Below, one piece after another: positions 10,848 to 25,868 of a stretch of DNA of 64,000 nt. Under the pieces are notes generated by a model that saw only the letters and a list, made by a program, of their open reading frames with translations, ran no database searches and had not been told where the DNA came from. Location: positions 39,855,106 through 39,919,105 of the forward strand of contig CM055097.1 of assembly GCA_029204225.1 (NCBI GenBank). The letters run 5' to 3'. Numbering within the stretch: position 1 is the stretch's first letter; the number at the start of each line of letters is the position of its first letter. Origin of the DNA: Diphasiastrum complanatum. Taxonomy: Eukaryota; Streptophyta; Lycopodiopsida; Lycopodiales; Lycopodiaceae. The position numbers were made by a program, and so were the translations under genes.

Positions 10848-11018
10848 TTAGGATTTTCATCACATATCGCTTCTCTGCGCACCTCGTTTGCTCCCTCATT
10901 GTCTCGTCTCTCTATGTGCACACAAGAGTGATACTACGACCATACATATCACTTTTGTGTGTGCGTAGTGTACTCTTTTTTCCATATATACTCCCCTCTC
11001 ACACAGAACCGATACTAG
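10848..11018 (+). promoter_or_regulatory. Upstream/5' UTR of P1, inverted copy of the P4 leader
   Basis: Carries the same ordered blocks as the minus strand at 5195-5065: CACATATCGCTTCTCTGCG, CTCGTCTCTCTATGTG, ACAAGAGTGAT and GACCATACATATCA. CAGAACCGATACTAG ends directly at the P1 ATG. TATATATAC near 10,984 could be a core promoter element. Confidence 0.7.
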
Positions 11019-12540
11019 ATGGCTTCCTCGTTTGATCCTAGTCAAGAATCCTTGTTGTCCAGATTTCTCACTGAGTTTGGTATTATTGAGTACATAGAGT
11101 ACTTCAAGTCTCTTTTTCGGCCTTTCTTACATGTATTCAGTACAGCACAACAGAGTCCAAATGTTTTTTATGACCAGTATATCAAATTCAGGGATATAAT
11201 CAGTCTCCCTCTAATCTTTATGTGTAATTTGTCGTTTATGCATTTCACTGACATTGTACATACTTTTCCACATTATAAGCAGTGGCTAGACAGGATGTAC
11301 ACTAAAATTTTTGACCAATTCAAGAATTCTAGTGAATGTAATTGTTGTAAACGAAAATGTCGTTATCTTGAGTATCAAATCGAATCTGTGTTTAACCTGT
11401 TAGTACATATCCATATAAAGTCAGATACATCGATTCTTGATACTGAGATTCCTTCATCCGCCACTACTGAACATTCCATAAAGGATATCAGTCATTTCTT
11501 GGTGGATCCTCCTGATAAAGACATTGACTATTTAAGTGTAGATACTGATAAGCTTAGAGATGTTTTCATTGGCTCTAATGCCAATATTCAGGAAAAAATT
11601 GTGGATGTACATTCTAAATGTTTTTTTTTTATTTGCCGAAATATTATATAAACAAAGATGTGTATGTCACAACTACAGATTTATGTGTTTTTTTCGATTA
11701 TCGGGAGGATGAGGTGCTTTGTCTATTGTCAAGCGCCATTTTTGAGTTCTCTGACATTGTTGATTTTGAAACTGAAGACTTGGTGTCGGGCATTGACTAT
11801 GATGATGAAAAAGGTATTTAGATTGGTGAAGAATGTTTGTCCTTGGCTATGGCAAACTTTTCGTGATCATGGACGAAGTTTGCCATCTGAAGAGATATTT
11901 ATTTTATTCCAGGCCCAGCTTCACTTGTCCATCAATTATGAAATTTGCAGATGACTCTTCTTCAATAGGTGGTCACAATCTTGATCATCCCAATCTAGTT
12001 GCAGCAGATGATGATGAATGCGTAAGTTCAGAAGTTTTACTGTAATTTTATCTTATGTATGTGTTCTATTCAATTTTATAAACTAAGAACTTCAATTTTG
12101 TTATGCAGAATACACTTGACTTTGCTACTCGACGAGGGGGCTTCAGACAACATTCATCATCTTTCCACAGGGATAGTGGTCTCGGCCACTACTTGAGACA
12201 CTTTTAGAAAAATAAAATTTGCATTGCTCATTCCAAACTTAGTCTAGTTGGAGAGACTATGATAATGGCTCCGAAAGCCTTATCTTATTATCTAGGTGGA
12301 CATAAATTTTCTAAAGCAAATAAAATAATTTTCATGAAGAGACCATATGTTTTGAACATATTAGAATTTGTAGATGGGAATGTACCATTAAGGAGCTCCC
12401 AGTGTTTATTGTATGCAATGTATATAGAATTGAGTGGTAACAAGGACAATGCGCATCTTTTGGATGCTTATGCAAGTAGAGAATTACTGCATGATAGCAC
12501 AACAATTGGACAAGATGAAATATCAGATCCCATTGAATGA
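11019..12540 (+). pseudogene. P1: unrecognised two-exon gene, broken
   Basis: An ATG at 11019 opens MASSFDPSQESLLSRF and 210 codons with a cysteine cluster ECNCCKRKC. At a T10 run (about 11,622) the reading shifts by one frame into FFFYLPKYY...YREDEVLCLLSSA, and further shifts follow near 11,820. An acidic stretch DDDEC ends at 12021 with donor GTAAGT; acceptor TTATGCAG ends at 12108. Exon 2 (NTLDFATRRGG ... FMKRPYVLNIL ... DEISDPIE) ends at 12540 after one TAG. It is tail-to-tail with P3, 20 bases away, and head-to-head with P4 once element E is removed. I do not recognise the product. No transmembrane or signal segment is obvious. Confidence 0.6.
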
Positions 12541-12560
12541 AACTTTGTATATATTGAATA

Positions 12561-13956
12561 TTATGAATACAATTTACATTTGTAGCATCTTTGTGGCTCT
12601 GAATTTTTAGCTTCTTTGTTGCTCAATGATTTTGCAAGTTTTTCTAAATTTGTCATAATTTGAAGGATTGGTGATCTGTCGAATTTGAAATCTGGCGATG
12701 CGGTAGAACCACTGAAATAATTGGCAAATATAGTTTTGTTTTTCATTGGTTCTTCCTTGTTGTGTATTTTGATGAAATGATGCCCGTGCTTGCCAATGTG
12801 ACTTCTCCATCCCTTATGATGACCAGACACTTAGGCTTCCATATGTGTTTGCAAAAAATGATGTATGATCTCTTAGTATGTGTGGTGCTGCACATGTCAA
12901 AATCGTAATGTCAATTTTATGCTTGGATCAAAATATATAGTTGAATTGAAAGCTCCTTTGAGCATGCATACTAATCATGTAATGAGTGATGTGATCTTCT
13001 CCCCATGCTTTTGATACTGCATCAACAAAATTGACACAAGTCTTTTGTAGAGCTCTCTTATCAGTATCAGAAAATTTGCATTTTCTTAATATTTTAATCA
13101 AACTGTCAAGCTTCCTCCATACATCAACTTTCAATAATCTTGATTTGCCAGTCACCCCTAATTGAATATTAGAAGCCTTACCAGTATGGTTTGATAGGAA
13201 TCGACGTGCTTTTGCTCCTCCGATGCTTGGCTTAGTAGGCATATTTTCTAACTTTCCATAAAGCTTTTCATCTTTCTGTATTTTGACATGTCCCTTATGA
13301 AGTCCTGCTTTTGATAAACATCTTCTAATCGACAAATAGCTTCCTTTGCTGATGATGTTGGCTTACTATTCCACACAAAAACTATATGAAGATAAACAAG
13401 CTTCTCTATTATCCTAACTTCTACATGAAGAGTGCAAACATGCACATTTTTCAAGGGAATAGGCAATATTGGCTTCCAGATTGGATCTGCATTTTCTCTA
13501 GTAATTCCTATACTTCTAGTTACATCTTTTGTCATTTTCATGTAGTATAAACAAGGATGTTTTGATGTAGAACCATGAGAGACACTATACATGCATTTCA
13601 ATGTTTTAAAATCACCTACTAAGTGCCATTCAACATTGAAGTCTCCAACTCCTGGAACATTGAGAAATCCTCCGTCCATATGGTCCTTGATGATCCTAGG
13701 GTAAGATGTCCTAGAGAATATCCATGATAATATATCATGATTCCCTTCAGTACCTGTCCAAAGAAGAAAACCAACTTAGTTTAAGAATTCTTAATATCCA
13801 TTGAATCTAATCTAATAATTTAAAAAAATTACCTGAAAAACTGCAACCACCATATATCATTTTCGGACTGGACACTGAATTTGAAGTCTCTTTGGTCCAT
13901 TGTTTGTGATAGAGCACCATTCATGAAAATTATACTAACTCTCTCCATCTTCTAGT
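12561..13956 (-). pseudogene. P3 copy 1: transposase-like gene, broken and truncated
   Basis: Exon A (13956-13833) ends VQSENDIWWLQFF before GTAATT. The intron is 79 bases and exon B starts at 13753 with DILSWIFSRTSY. It carries NVEWHLVGDFKTLKCM, SKHPCLYYMK, VCTLHVEVRIIEKLVYLH, then after a frameshift VDVWRKLDSLIKILRK and AWGEDHITHYM. The order W.L.GD.K.L, (H)PC.YC/YM, a TLH helix and a late THYM/TPYMH-like segment recalls a large group of uncharacterised transposon-borne proteins I remember from animals and fungi; I cannot give a family name. The 5' part is cut off by element G at 13957. The same exon-intron border occurs in the copy at 39.8 kb. A basic C-terminal stretch (12,830-12,561) may belong to this gene. 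Confidence 0.55.
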
Positions 13957-14423
13957 TGAAATTTTGTTAGGATCTAGTGCAGTATGCAGATCACATGACA
14001 CAATCACCATAGCCACTCCTCACAAGATCTCAAAGATGGCACAACAAAAGTTATTAGATTACAAAAAAACACTGTACATATAGAGTATTCACAAACTGCA
14101 TGAAAAGGCAGGTGTCCTAAAATTGGCCTACCACCTGTCAAACTAAGATCGGGCCCAATATGGCCAAATTCGACAGACAAACTTGGGACATGCCCCCAAG
14201 TATAGCAAGTAATGTAAATAACTCTCTACAGGCTAATTCTTCCTATGTGTGGCTACCCAGCTAACCCAAGTAGCCATTTATGGGATCAGTGCCCGATCAA
14301 TTTATCCTAACAGGACACGTCCCGATCACAACCATATACAGTAAACCAAATTAACTGTACAGTAATTACATCATCACATTTAGAGCTCACATAGAATGTA
14401 TATCAGATTAACTCTGATTTCTA
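13957..14423 (-). repeat. 3' LTR of element G (complete)
   Basis: Starts TGAAATTTTGTTAGG in plus orientation and ends before CTCTCTCCCTTAAGCTC, the reverse of a polypurine tract. Its first 254 bases match 19169-19422. Confidence 0.75.
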
Positions 14424-17400
14424 ACTCTCTCCCTTAAGCTCAAATGTGATAAGAGTGAAAAATAATAATTTGTAGCAATGTCTGGAATGTCCAAAAGATG
14501 TTATGCATATCCTGCTACTCTGTACTTGACTCACACTCAAGCACAGCAACAAACCACCAGGTTTGACACACAAAGTATCATGTAAAACAATGCTCATACA
14601 GAGAGTCTACTATACTCTCGACCAACTGACTCGTCCCCAATCGACTTGAACACAAGTGGACCACATGAGCGACATGGCTCAAATTGAGGAAATCCCACTG
14701 CCACCATGAGACTTACATCCTCCATCTAGCTAGGCTGACATCCTATCAGACACTTACAAGTACAAACTTGTAAAGCTGATATAAATGAGCAACTGAGGCT
14801 CAGCCTAAGGAAATCTTACTGCCACCATAAGATTGCACCCTCACCAGATAGACAGCTAGTAGACAATGACAAGTCAATGAGCATAGAATGACTACTTTGT
14901 TTTACTCACATACGACTCTGACTCAGATCTAGACTCTCGTGACAAGGCAACATGCAAGCCCACACACACTCATGCAAACCAACATGAATGATAAAGCGTC
15001 AAATACATGACCAAAGCCTGCCCAAACTGTGGTATCCTGTCGTACCAACACCTGTGCCACTTGTAGATCCGCTGCTACACCACTGGTCACCAAATCAGGT
15101 CCTCAACCATGGCCTGCACTTGTAACCAAGATGCCCTCACGTCCAAGCATATCACATAGATGTCCTCATACATCATCCAAGATCAACCATCTCGAACCAA
15201 TGAGTGCCCCAAGCCTCATCCCTGATGTATCTCCCGAACAAAGCTATGCTTCAAGCCGCTTTGCCCTAACATCCTGTCCAATAAGCCCTGAAAGTTGATC
15301 CTCATCCATTCCCCATGCTCCAAGCACAAGAGTCCACCAAGGACTCAATGAATGAATGACACAAACCTCACCATAGGCTATACCTTAGTAGCTCGCCCAC
15401 CTCCCAAAGATACTGATGATGATCTGTCTGTCCTACATCCCATGTAGGTTCAACTTTCCATGCTTGACGATGCCAACTCTGATTTGACCAGTATATAGGC
15501 CTCTCATCAAGGAGTCTATCTCCCTACAACATCCATCATAGCATCCAAGCCAAAGCGAATGCAAACTAGATCCACTATCGTGATGAATAACTCACCCACA
15601 ATCCATAGCATATCAGGTAGGATAGCTCCAGAACCCTGTAGCATGTACCATCTGATCACCAAGTATCCATTGCCCGTTGATAGCTCCCCAAAAATCTATC
15701 CACCTATAGTGCAACTAGACTCCAACTAGATCTAACCAAAAACTACATTCTGCTTACCAAATAATGATGGATAGAAACAATATGTGACGCCAACCTGGAG
15801 ACTATTGTGCATATAACCATGCAACTCACCTAATTACTTGCCAAAGTATTAGCTGTCACTCCTTGAGCAACCATCTCCATCTCTGCTGGCTCACAACCAT
15901 GGGCATGCTGGATCCACATCACTCCGTAATGCTCTCCATGCCCTCATAATATGCACCACCTCCAGGTACACTCCATGCCACCTATGTCCAAGTAGGCTTG
16001 ACCCATCCCTAGGTCACCACATGATGCACCAGCTGAAGAACATTGTCCGTACATCAAATGACATATCATACCTGAGCAACTATAGCATCTCCCTGAGTGC
16101 CACCCAATGGACTCGTCATCCACATACTATGCTCACCTGATGTCTCCGATCATGGTCACCATCCTGCTAGACAAGCCAAACTCCAAAGCATCACATGCTC
16201 CACCTGGCTCCTAGCATCTGCTCGCTCTCCCTGGCTATGTGCTACCCGACACCATGCCACCGCAAGCATATCCCTGAGTCGCCGCTCATGGGATCCCGAG
16301 ACTACCATCTCCCTAATCATACTGAGGTATATGGCTCTGAGTGACTTCCTCTAGGCTTATCCATGATCTCACCACCTGAGAATCTGCACCATGGAAATTC
16401 CAACACTTGTGCCAAGCCTAGACTCTTGCAAATACAGCCAATCGCATGAAAGCTATAGATAGCTTATCCACGCCTGTGATGGTAGATGTCTCCCCATCGA
16501 TGCCAATGTCCAAAACTAGTCCCATGCTGTAATGCCATCATGTACTCCCAAATGAGCACACCATGAAGTCCTCGCCATCAGTATCCCCTGCAGTAGATCG
16601 CTAGCACAACACCCATCATAGTATTTGCCCTCCGATCACACCCCGTGTGACCTCCATCAGCTCTCCAACCTAGAGCTGGATTTCAAAGCTTCATGCTTTG
16701 ACCATTTGCGTTTGCAGCTTCCTGATTCCATCATGAATCCCACCTGTAAGTCATGTCCAATCCAAAGACTCTAGTCCAATATGAAATAGTTTCCCCTTGA
16801 TGATCATACCATGTCATCCTACAGTGCTATCCCTACCAGGTATTCCAATGCCATCCTTGATCACTAGAATCTGAGTACCTACCCTGTAGTGCCCACCTGT
16901 ATTCCCCCAAGCTAGCTCCAAGCTGCTCCTGTGAATGGTTCCAAACTACTTCCTAAGAATACCTGAGATGTGAAATCCAAAGCCACCATCAAGTCCCTCA
17001 CATGATTGTGCATGCCAATATTCCTCCAAGTGAACCTGTGAGATCTTCCATGGCCCAAACCAAATGATCTACACCTAGTCATCACTGAAATTTGCATCCT
17101 TGATGCAATACTGATATGGCAAATTGACTTGACTTATCCAAACTGGCAGTTGAAGTGTATCTCTTTGATGACAAACCTGATACACTACTCCACGGCTACA
17201 ATGGCTTGATCAAAATTGACTTACCGACTGCAAAACCGCAAAATCATCATACTCACCACTCACCAAGAGCATCCAAAGTGTGATTATCGACCCGTTCTTC
17301 ATCCTCTGCGTGTCTCACACACAGCTCATCCAATGCAAGTCCTCTATCTTGCCCAATGGCTTCCAACTGGCACCACCTCACACTTCCATCACCTATGACC

Positions 17401-19153
17401 GCCAAGCCCATATTTCCCTTCAAACGAGAAATTTCTAAGCTACAAATCCGTGTGTCAATGCAGCTATCACTTGACTCGACAATGCCACTGCCGATCATAC
17501 CTGTGAGAGCGTTCCTCCAAAATGCCACTTGACGTTGGTCGGTTCGAACCCCAAGAGTTGAACCTACCTGTAACTAGCATACCATTTCTACCTCTCACCT
17601 GTGATTGCTTGCCCTCTCAAAATTGTCGCCAATGATGAGTAGTCATGCCGCCAAACTGTACTTACGTCTCCAATACTAGCTTTATCCACACAATTCCGCT
17701 ACCATTCGCTCCCATACTACATTTACTGTTTCCAAACACCTTGTTACCTTGTCAAGAGTAAGTAATAATGATTTTGAAGCGATAATGCCTCATTGTATTG
17801 CCCTTTAGCAGGTTTCACAGCCAAAAATTGCCCCGAATTTGGCCCTACGGTACCCAAATAATGAATGTAGCCCATCACTAGGTCACCCACACTCCACTTG
17901 ATAGAATGGTAATAAAAACACCTCAAAACATGTTTCTCTCTACTCTGTGACATCGCTCTGTCCGCTCGCTCTGAGCAGCCCATTTCAGGGGTCATTTTGG
18001 CCCAATAATGGCCAAAAAAAGTGCCTTCTAGCTATAGTTAGCCCCAAAACCATTTTGCCTTGCATTTTGAACTGTATTTACATTCTGAATATTTTTAATG
18101 AAGAAAGAGCATTTTCTGCCCTTCGGGTTCAAATTCACATTTCAATGTGAAAATTTTTAATGAAGTTGCCATGCATATGGCCCTTCAAGCTCTTTTCACA
18201 TGCATCCAACGGCTTTCATTGATCATGCAGCCTGCACTCATCCTTGAGCACTTGATCTCCATCGTCAATGCTTGATCCTTCCGATTGGATGGCTACGGTC
18301 TTCCACGCACGTTGATCTTGACTCCACCGACCGCTACACGCTTCAACACGCTATGTGAGTTCCTACTCTGGCCGTGTGCGACCCTCCTCGTGTCATTCCT
18401 TCTCTCTCCTCCTCAAGCTTCCTAGCTATGTCTTCTTCCAACGATGGCTGCCAGGTTCAGATCATTCCAACTCTTCCAATGTTCCACGGCCGCCCACGGC
18501 TGTTTGCAACCAGATTGCATGGATAGGGCGCCTACCTTCAACTCGTTACAGGTCAAAAAAACCTTCTGTATAGAAAGAGATCTTCAGTTTTCTTTATGAA
18601 AATCCTAGCTGTAAGAAACAACAACATTCTAGGCCATTTCTCTTGAAGCTCATCATCTGACTAAGGTCGCCCTTCCTCTAGCTCAGTGATCAAATTTACA
18701 GCTATTCGATTGGTGTCCAATTGCCTGCTAACAATCTATGAGAAGTTTTCAATAGCGCATAGAATCTGAAAATTTTGCAATTTTCTCAAATTTCCACCCA
18801 ATCTGCTTCTGTAAATTTCTATGGCTCTCTGTCACCGCTCTTTGCATAGCCATGCAAGCTCCGTTGCACCAAACGGTTGTCCACACAGTGAATAACGTAG
18901 CCAACATCGATGATTTCTCTGAAACCACCAAAACTGCAAGTTTCTCCGTGAATTCTCTCCAAAATCCACCTACGATGATCGTTCTAATCTTTCCCAAAGC
19001 TCCGATCAAAGGAACTTTTTTGTCTCCTGCCATCCGGACTGCCTATACCCCGTATGGAGTCCTCTCTCCTGAGACGCTTTGAGTGCTATTTCTCCTGGTG
19101 AAAGACGCTATTCCATAGCTCCACCGGATCGTGCATACCTGCTACACCCTGTA
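14424..19153 (-). other. Interior of element G, no genes seen
   Basis: All reading frames are short and mutually shifted. I found no zinc knuckle, D(S/T)GA protease motif, integrase or YVDD. It could be a LARD-type non-coding interior or a very old coding one. The strong strand asymmetry in C and G is the only clear property. Confidence 0.5.
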
Positions 19154-19168
19154 GTTCTGATACCAAGT

Positions 19169-19422
19169 TGAAATTCTGTTAGGATCTAGTGCAGTATGCA
19201 GATCACATCACACAATCACCATAGCCACTCCTCACAAGCTCTCAAAGATGGCACAACAAAAGTTATTAGATTACAAAGAAACCTTGTACATATAGAGTAT
19301 TCACAAATTGCATGAAAAGGCAGGTGTCCTAAAATTGGCCTACCACCTGTCAAACTAAGGTCGGGCCCAATATGGCCAAATTCGACCGACAAACTTGGGA
19401 CATGCCCCAAAGTATAGCAAGT
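19169..19422 (-). repeat. 5' LTR of element G (truncated)
   Basis: About 254 bases match the left LTR. The match stops after AGTATAGCAAGT, where unrelated sequence leading into a P3 fragment begins. Confidence 0.8.
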
Positions 19423-19636
19423 CAATATGAAATGGGGTACCAATGATCTTATGCATACCTATGTTTAATGTATTTCTTTCCGTCTTCAAGTGATATGAGA
19501 TGCAAATCGAGCATTGGATGATCTAAAGCTTGAAGATTTTTATCAATCTATTCTGAAAAAAATTAGAATTCAATACTCAGTTTAGAAAGAGATAATATTT
19601 GCAACTCAAAATTGTAACAAACGAGGTTCAACTCAA

Positions 19637-19800
19637 CTACTCAAAGCAGAAGTTTGGAAAAAGCTTGACAACGTGATGAAATATTTAAGAAAGATAAATT
19701 TTCAAATACTGATGTGAAAATGATACAAAAAAACCAGTGACTTTGCTGATGCAATTCAAAGTGCACGGGGAGCAGATTGGCATAACACATTATATGGCAT
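19637..19800 (+). pseudogene. P3 copy 2: C-terminal fragment
   Basis: Plus-strand codons from 19637 read LLKAEVWKKLDNVMKYLRK, matching LLKVDVWRKLDSLIKILRK of copy 1. After a frameshift NTDVKMIQK and then DFADAIQSARGADWHNTLY follow in the same order as copy 1. The strand is opposite to copy 1, and the two lie either side of element G. Confidence 0.7.
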
Positions 19801-20415
19801 GATTTAGGTGCAGCAACATCAATTGGTACAATTCGAGATATAAAACTTACATGTTCAGCTTTGTCTTACACAATATTGTGACCACCTCTTGATGTCAATG
19901 AGGTCAAATATAGATAGTTGGTTTTAGGAAACCAAGGTGACTTTGGAATCTAAGAAATTTTTCTTCAGTTGGAAGATCACCTTCCTTATCATGCATCTGC
20001 TCAACAACCATCTTCAAGTTGTCCTTCTCTAAAATAAATTGATCATTGTCTAAATCATCCACACCCAATCAAATCAGAAAACTCATGAAACTCTTTGCTC
20101 AAAATGCAAAGAGCCTCAGCCTCTGTAAAATAAAATAAAAAAACTAATATGTCCGATAAAGTCAAAAAAGACTCATTATTAATATTATAAGTAGGCAAAA
20201 TGATAAAAGATTTATAATCTAGAGAAAGAGTGGGAGCAGTCTGAGGTCCTATAAAAAGAGCCCTATTTCAGGCAAGATCAAAATCTGTAAAATCATCATC
20301 ACTAACCTCATATCATTAAAGAAAGATTCTAAATCTATAGGCCTAGATTTCTCAGACTTACTCGTCTCAAAAGTAGAAGGGGAAGCAATATTCGAATCGT
20401 CGACAATATTTAACA
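19801..20415. other. AT-rich stretch without assignable gene
   Basis: No domain recognised. It follows the P3 fragment directly and may hold further decayed parts of it. Confidence 0.3.
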
Positions 20416-20637
<222 letters not shown>

Positions 20638-20639
20638 TA

Positions 20640-21710
20640 TGTGACAGAGCCTGGTTCTACGCAAGCCTATGTTAGAACTACGTCGTTTGCCATGTGGCAA
20701 ACCCCAAGCTTGCATTACTTGCCATAGGGTAGGCCTACATGACTTGCCATGTGGCAGCCTATGACAGGCTTGGTAGATATTAGACCTATGACATGCCTGT
20801 ATGGCCTGCTACACCTTCAAATGAGTGGTGTCCATAGGTTCGTGGGCTCAACACAAACCCACAGGTTCATTCACAGCTCAATTTCGACGTCGTTTGGCGA
20901 GGGGAATGCCACTAAATGGACTACTTTCCAACATTCATAAGAATTGGTCCAGTGTCGCCAAACAAAGTCCATTTTTTTGGACCCTCTTGACATATAAATG
21001 TTATATCCATTAAGATCACAGGTCTTAAGTTTACAGTTGATTGTGTGGTACCAGATCTCCTAGAAGAAAAGTCTGCCTATGAATTGCACGTGTGAAATCG
21101 GATCCGATGGACACGTGGCAGCCAATCATTGGTTATAAATTATTGTCAATATAGAACATCATGAGATTCGCCATCCACACATGGAATGACATGTGTCCAA
21201 ATCTGATTCGACGCCTTAGTGAATATTCCCTATATACATGTGCTCCACTCATCGATCGACACATGGCATGCCTCACATACGAGCATTGATTGTGTAATTA
21301 TTAGTGGTACGGATGGACACATGGACGTCCCAGATCATGCCATGTGACACATCGCTGACTTTCCGCATGTGCAATTTCTTTTATGAATATTGGGCCCCGA
21401 GAGCTCATTTTTTCTCACAATTTTTTTTCTTTTCGACTAGATATCACTATCTAGCACGTCTCATTCACACGGTAGCCATATTCACATACACCACACTCCA
21501 TTCTGATATTCATCGCTTGAAACTGATATTGCCTCCTCAATATTGCTTTTAAACATGAACCTTTTTTGTAAGGTACTTGCAGTGCACTCAAAAGCGATAC
21601 GGTTTTTTTTTTGCTCTTTTTTGTTTTTTATTTTGTTCTGACTATGATGGCACGAGTTAAGTCTATAGCCCATTAAATACAGTTGTACAGCCTTTCACTT
21701 ATGGTGAATC
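20640..21710. other. No gene seen; G-box-rich stretch
   Basis: It contains TTGCCATGTGGCA-type inverted motifs (20,690-20,760) and a run of CACGTG, CACATG and CATGTG motifs between 21,085 and 21,370. The style (TTGCACGTGTGAAATC) resembles the P4/P1 upstream regions, but I cannot show a following gene. Confidence 0.35.
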
Positions 21711-21821
21711 GTAAGTGTTGACCTTACGATAGTTGTTGGTCAGCTTCCTTCGTGGACTGTTTTGTGTTTGCTTTGTAGGTGACCACAAGCTCTAGCTTTG
21801 TCGTTGCCTTCGGCTTACTTC
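21711..21821 (+). repeat. Duplicated segment copy 1, left part
   Basis: Starting AATCGTAAGTGTTGACC, this matches 33,311-33,421. It is interrupted at TTACTTCGC by the CACTA-like element and resumes at ATTGGACCATAG on the other side. Confidence 0.85.
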
Positions 21822-21824
21822 GCA

Positions 21825-24749
<2,925 letters not shown>

Positions 24750-24752
24750 GCA

Positions 24753-25152
24753 TTGGACCATAGACTAGACTCTTACGCTTCGGCTTTGGTCTGTTGCCTT
24801 GGTCTTTGTATGTGGACCACAATTGTTGACTTGTGATTTTCTTCGGTTTGGTTTCGGTTCATTGCCTTGAACATTGAAACCATTTGCAGGCCATATGTGA
24901 GGCTACTTTGGTAGCCTTCGGCCTTCGTTAGTTGACTGCAAGTGAGCACTTGTGGTTTCCTTAGGTTTGCCTTGGTTTTGTAATGAACTATATGCTTTGC
25001 TTATAGTGGCCTTTGTTGCCTTCGTTGAAGCCATTGGCAAGACTTAGCGGTTGTCTGCGGTGGCTTTCATTAAAGCCGTTTGCATTGCAATTGCAGTTGT
25101 TTACGATTCTTGCTTGTGGGAAGTTCCTGTGTATTTTTGCAGGTAAGACTTG
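24753..25152 (+). repeat. Duplicated segment copy 1, right part
   Basis: Continues the match to 33,425-33,830 (ACGCTTCGGCT, GTTGACTTGTGATTT, TAATGAACTATATGCTTTGCTT) and stops at GTAAGACTTG, where element B2 begins. Confidence 0.85.
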
Positions 25153-25367
25153 TGTGAGAAATTGGCAAAAATCTAGGTTGGTATTTTTTATGATAGAAGT
25201 TTGTAAGTGAATCTCACATGTGTGGAGGATGTTCCCACGTGTGGAGAATTGTAAAGTAAATAAAAATGTTTGATATAGGGGTCTCATAGAATTTCATAGT
25301 CAAGCATTTAGGTTTAGGATGTTGATAGGGTCGAATCTGGCATAAATGACAAATTATCCATTTCCAC

Positions 25368-25868
25368 TTGACAAATTATCCATTTCTCTCTTCAAGTATT
25401 ATAGTGTATGATTATTTCTTATTATTCAAAGCATATGTTGAGAAGAAATTCTCATTGAAGATCAAAGCTTTGAGGAGTATTGGAGCTCTTGAAGGAATAG
25501 CACCATATGAAGTTTTATTCAAGATGAAGCCTAAGGTTGATCACCTTAGTGAACTTGGTAGTGCTTGCTTTGCACATATTCCCTTGGAAACAAGAAGGAA
25601 GGATGATCCAAGCTCATGGATCATGATTGGATACTCATCCATCAAGGAGGCCTTTAGTGTCTTTACACTCTCTATTTCAAAAGTGATTGTGAATAGAGAT
25701 GTCACATTGCATGAAGATTCAATCTTGGAAGTGGCCAAGATCAAGGCTTCTCAAGAAGCATCACAAGTTATCTTTTTTGAAGGTATTCAAGTTATGATGG
25801 GGCCAAGGTGTGAGGAGGAGTTTCTTCTTCATATGATTTCAAGAAGATCTTCAAGATGCATGGCTTAG
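25368..25868 (+). pseudogene. Integrase remnant of B2
   Basis: One open stretch reads VYDYFLLFKAYVEKKFSLKI KALRS (copia integrase between the first and second catalytic aspartates), then jumps to GIAPYEVLFKMKPKVDHL and a GYSSIKEAFSVF region that normally lies after the catalytic core. The D-N-G-G-E and ERKNRT segments are absent. The identical join occurs in B1, so this internal deletion was inherited and amplified. Confidence 0.75.

Larger units (their letters stand above)
13957..19422 (-). mobile_element. Element G: large LTR element without recognisable genes (LARD-like)
   Basis: The left LTR (13957-14423) and a truncated right LTR (19169-19422) share about 254 bases almost unchanged, starting TGAAATT(T/C)TGTTAGGATC. 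On the minus strand a primer site TTGGTATCAGAAC (19166-19154) adjoins the right LTR, and a purine tract AAGGGAGAGAG adjoins the left LTR. The 4.7-kb interior has no gag or pol motif on either strand and no frame over 100 codons. The plus strand is clearly C-rich and G-poor between 14.4 and 17.8 kb, unlike its neighbours. The outer part of the right LTR is missing, so no target duplication can be checked. Confidence 0.75.

Noticed and set aside
15029-16354. Open frames of 85-90 codons in element G
   Set aside because: Composition-driven frames in C-rich sequence with Ser/Thr/Pro content and no domain; neighbours in other frames are as long.
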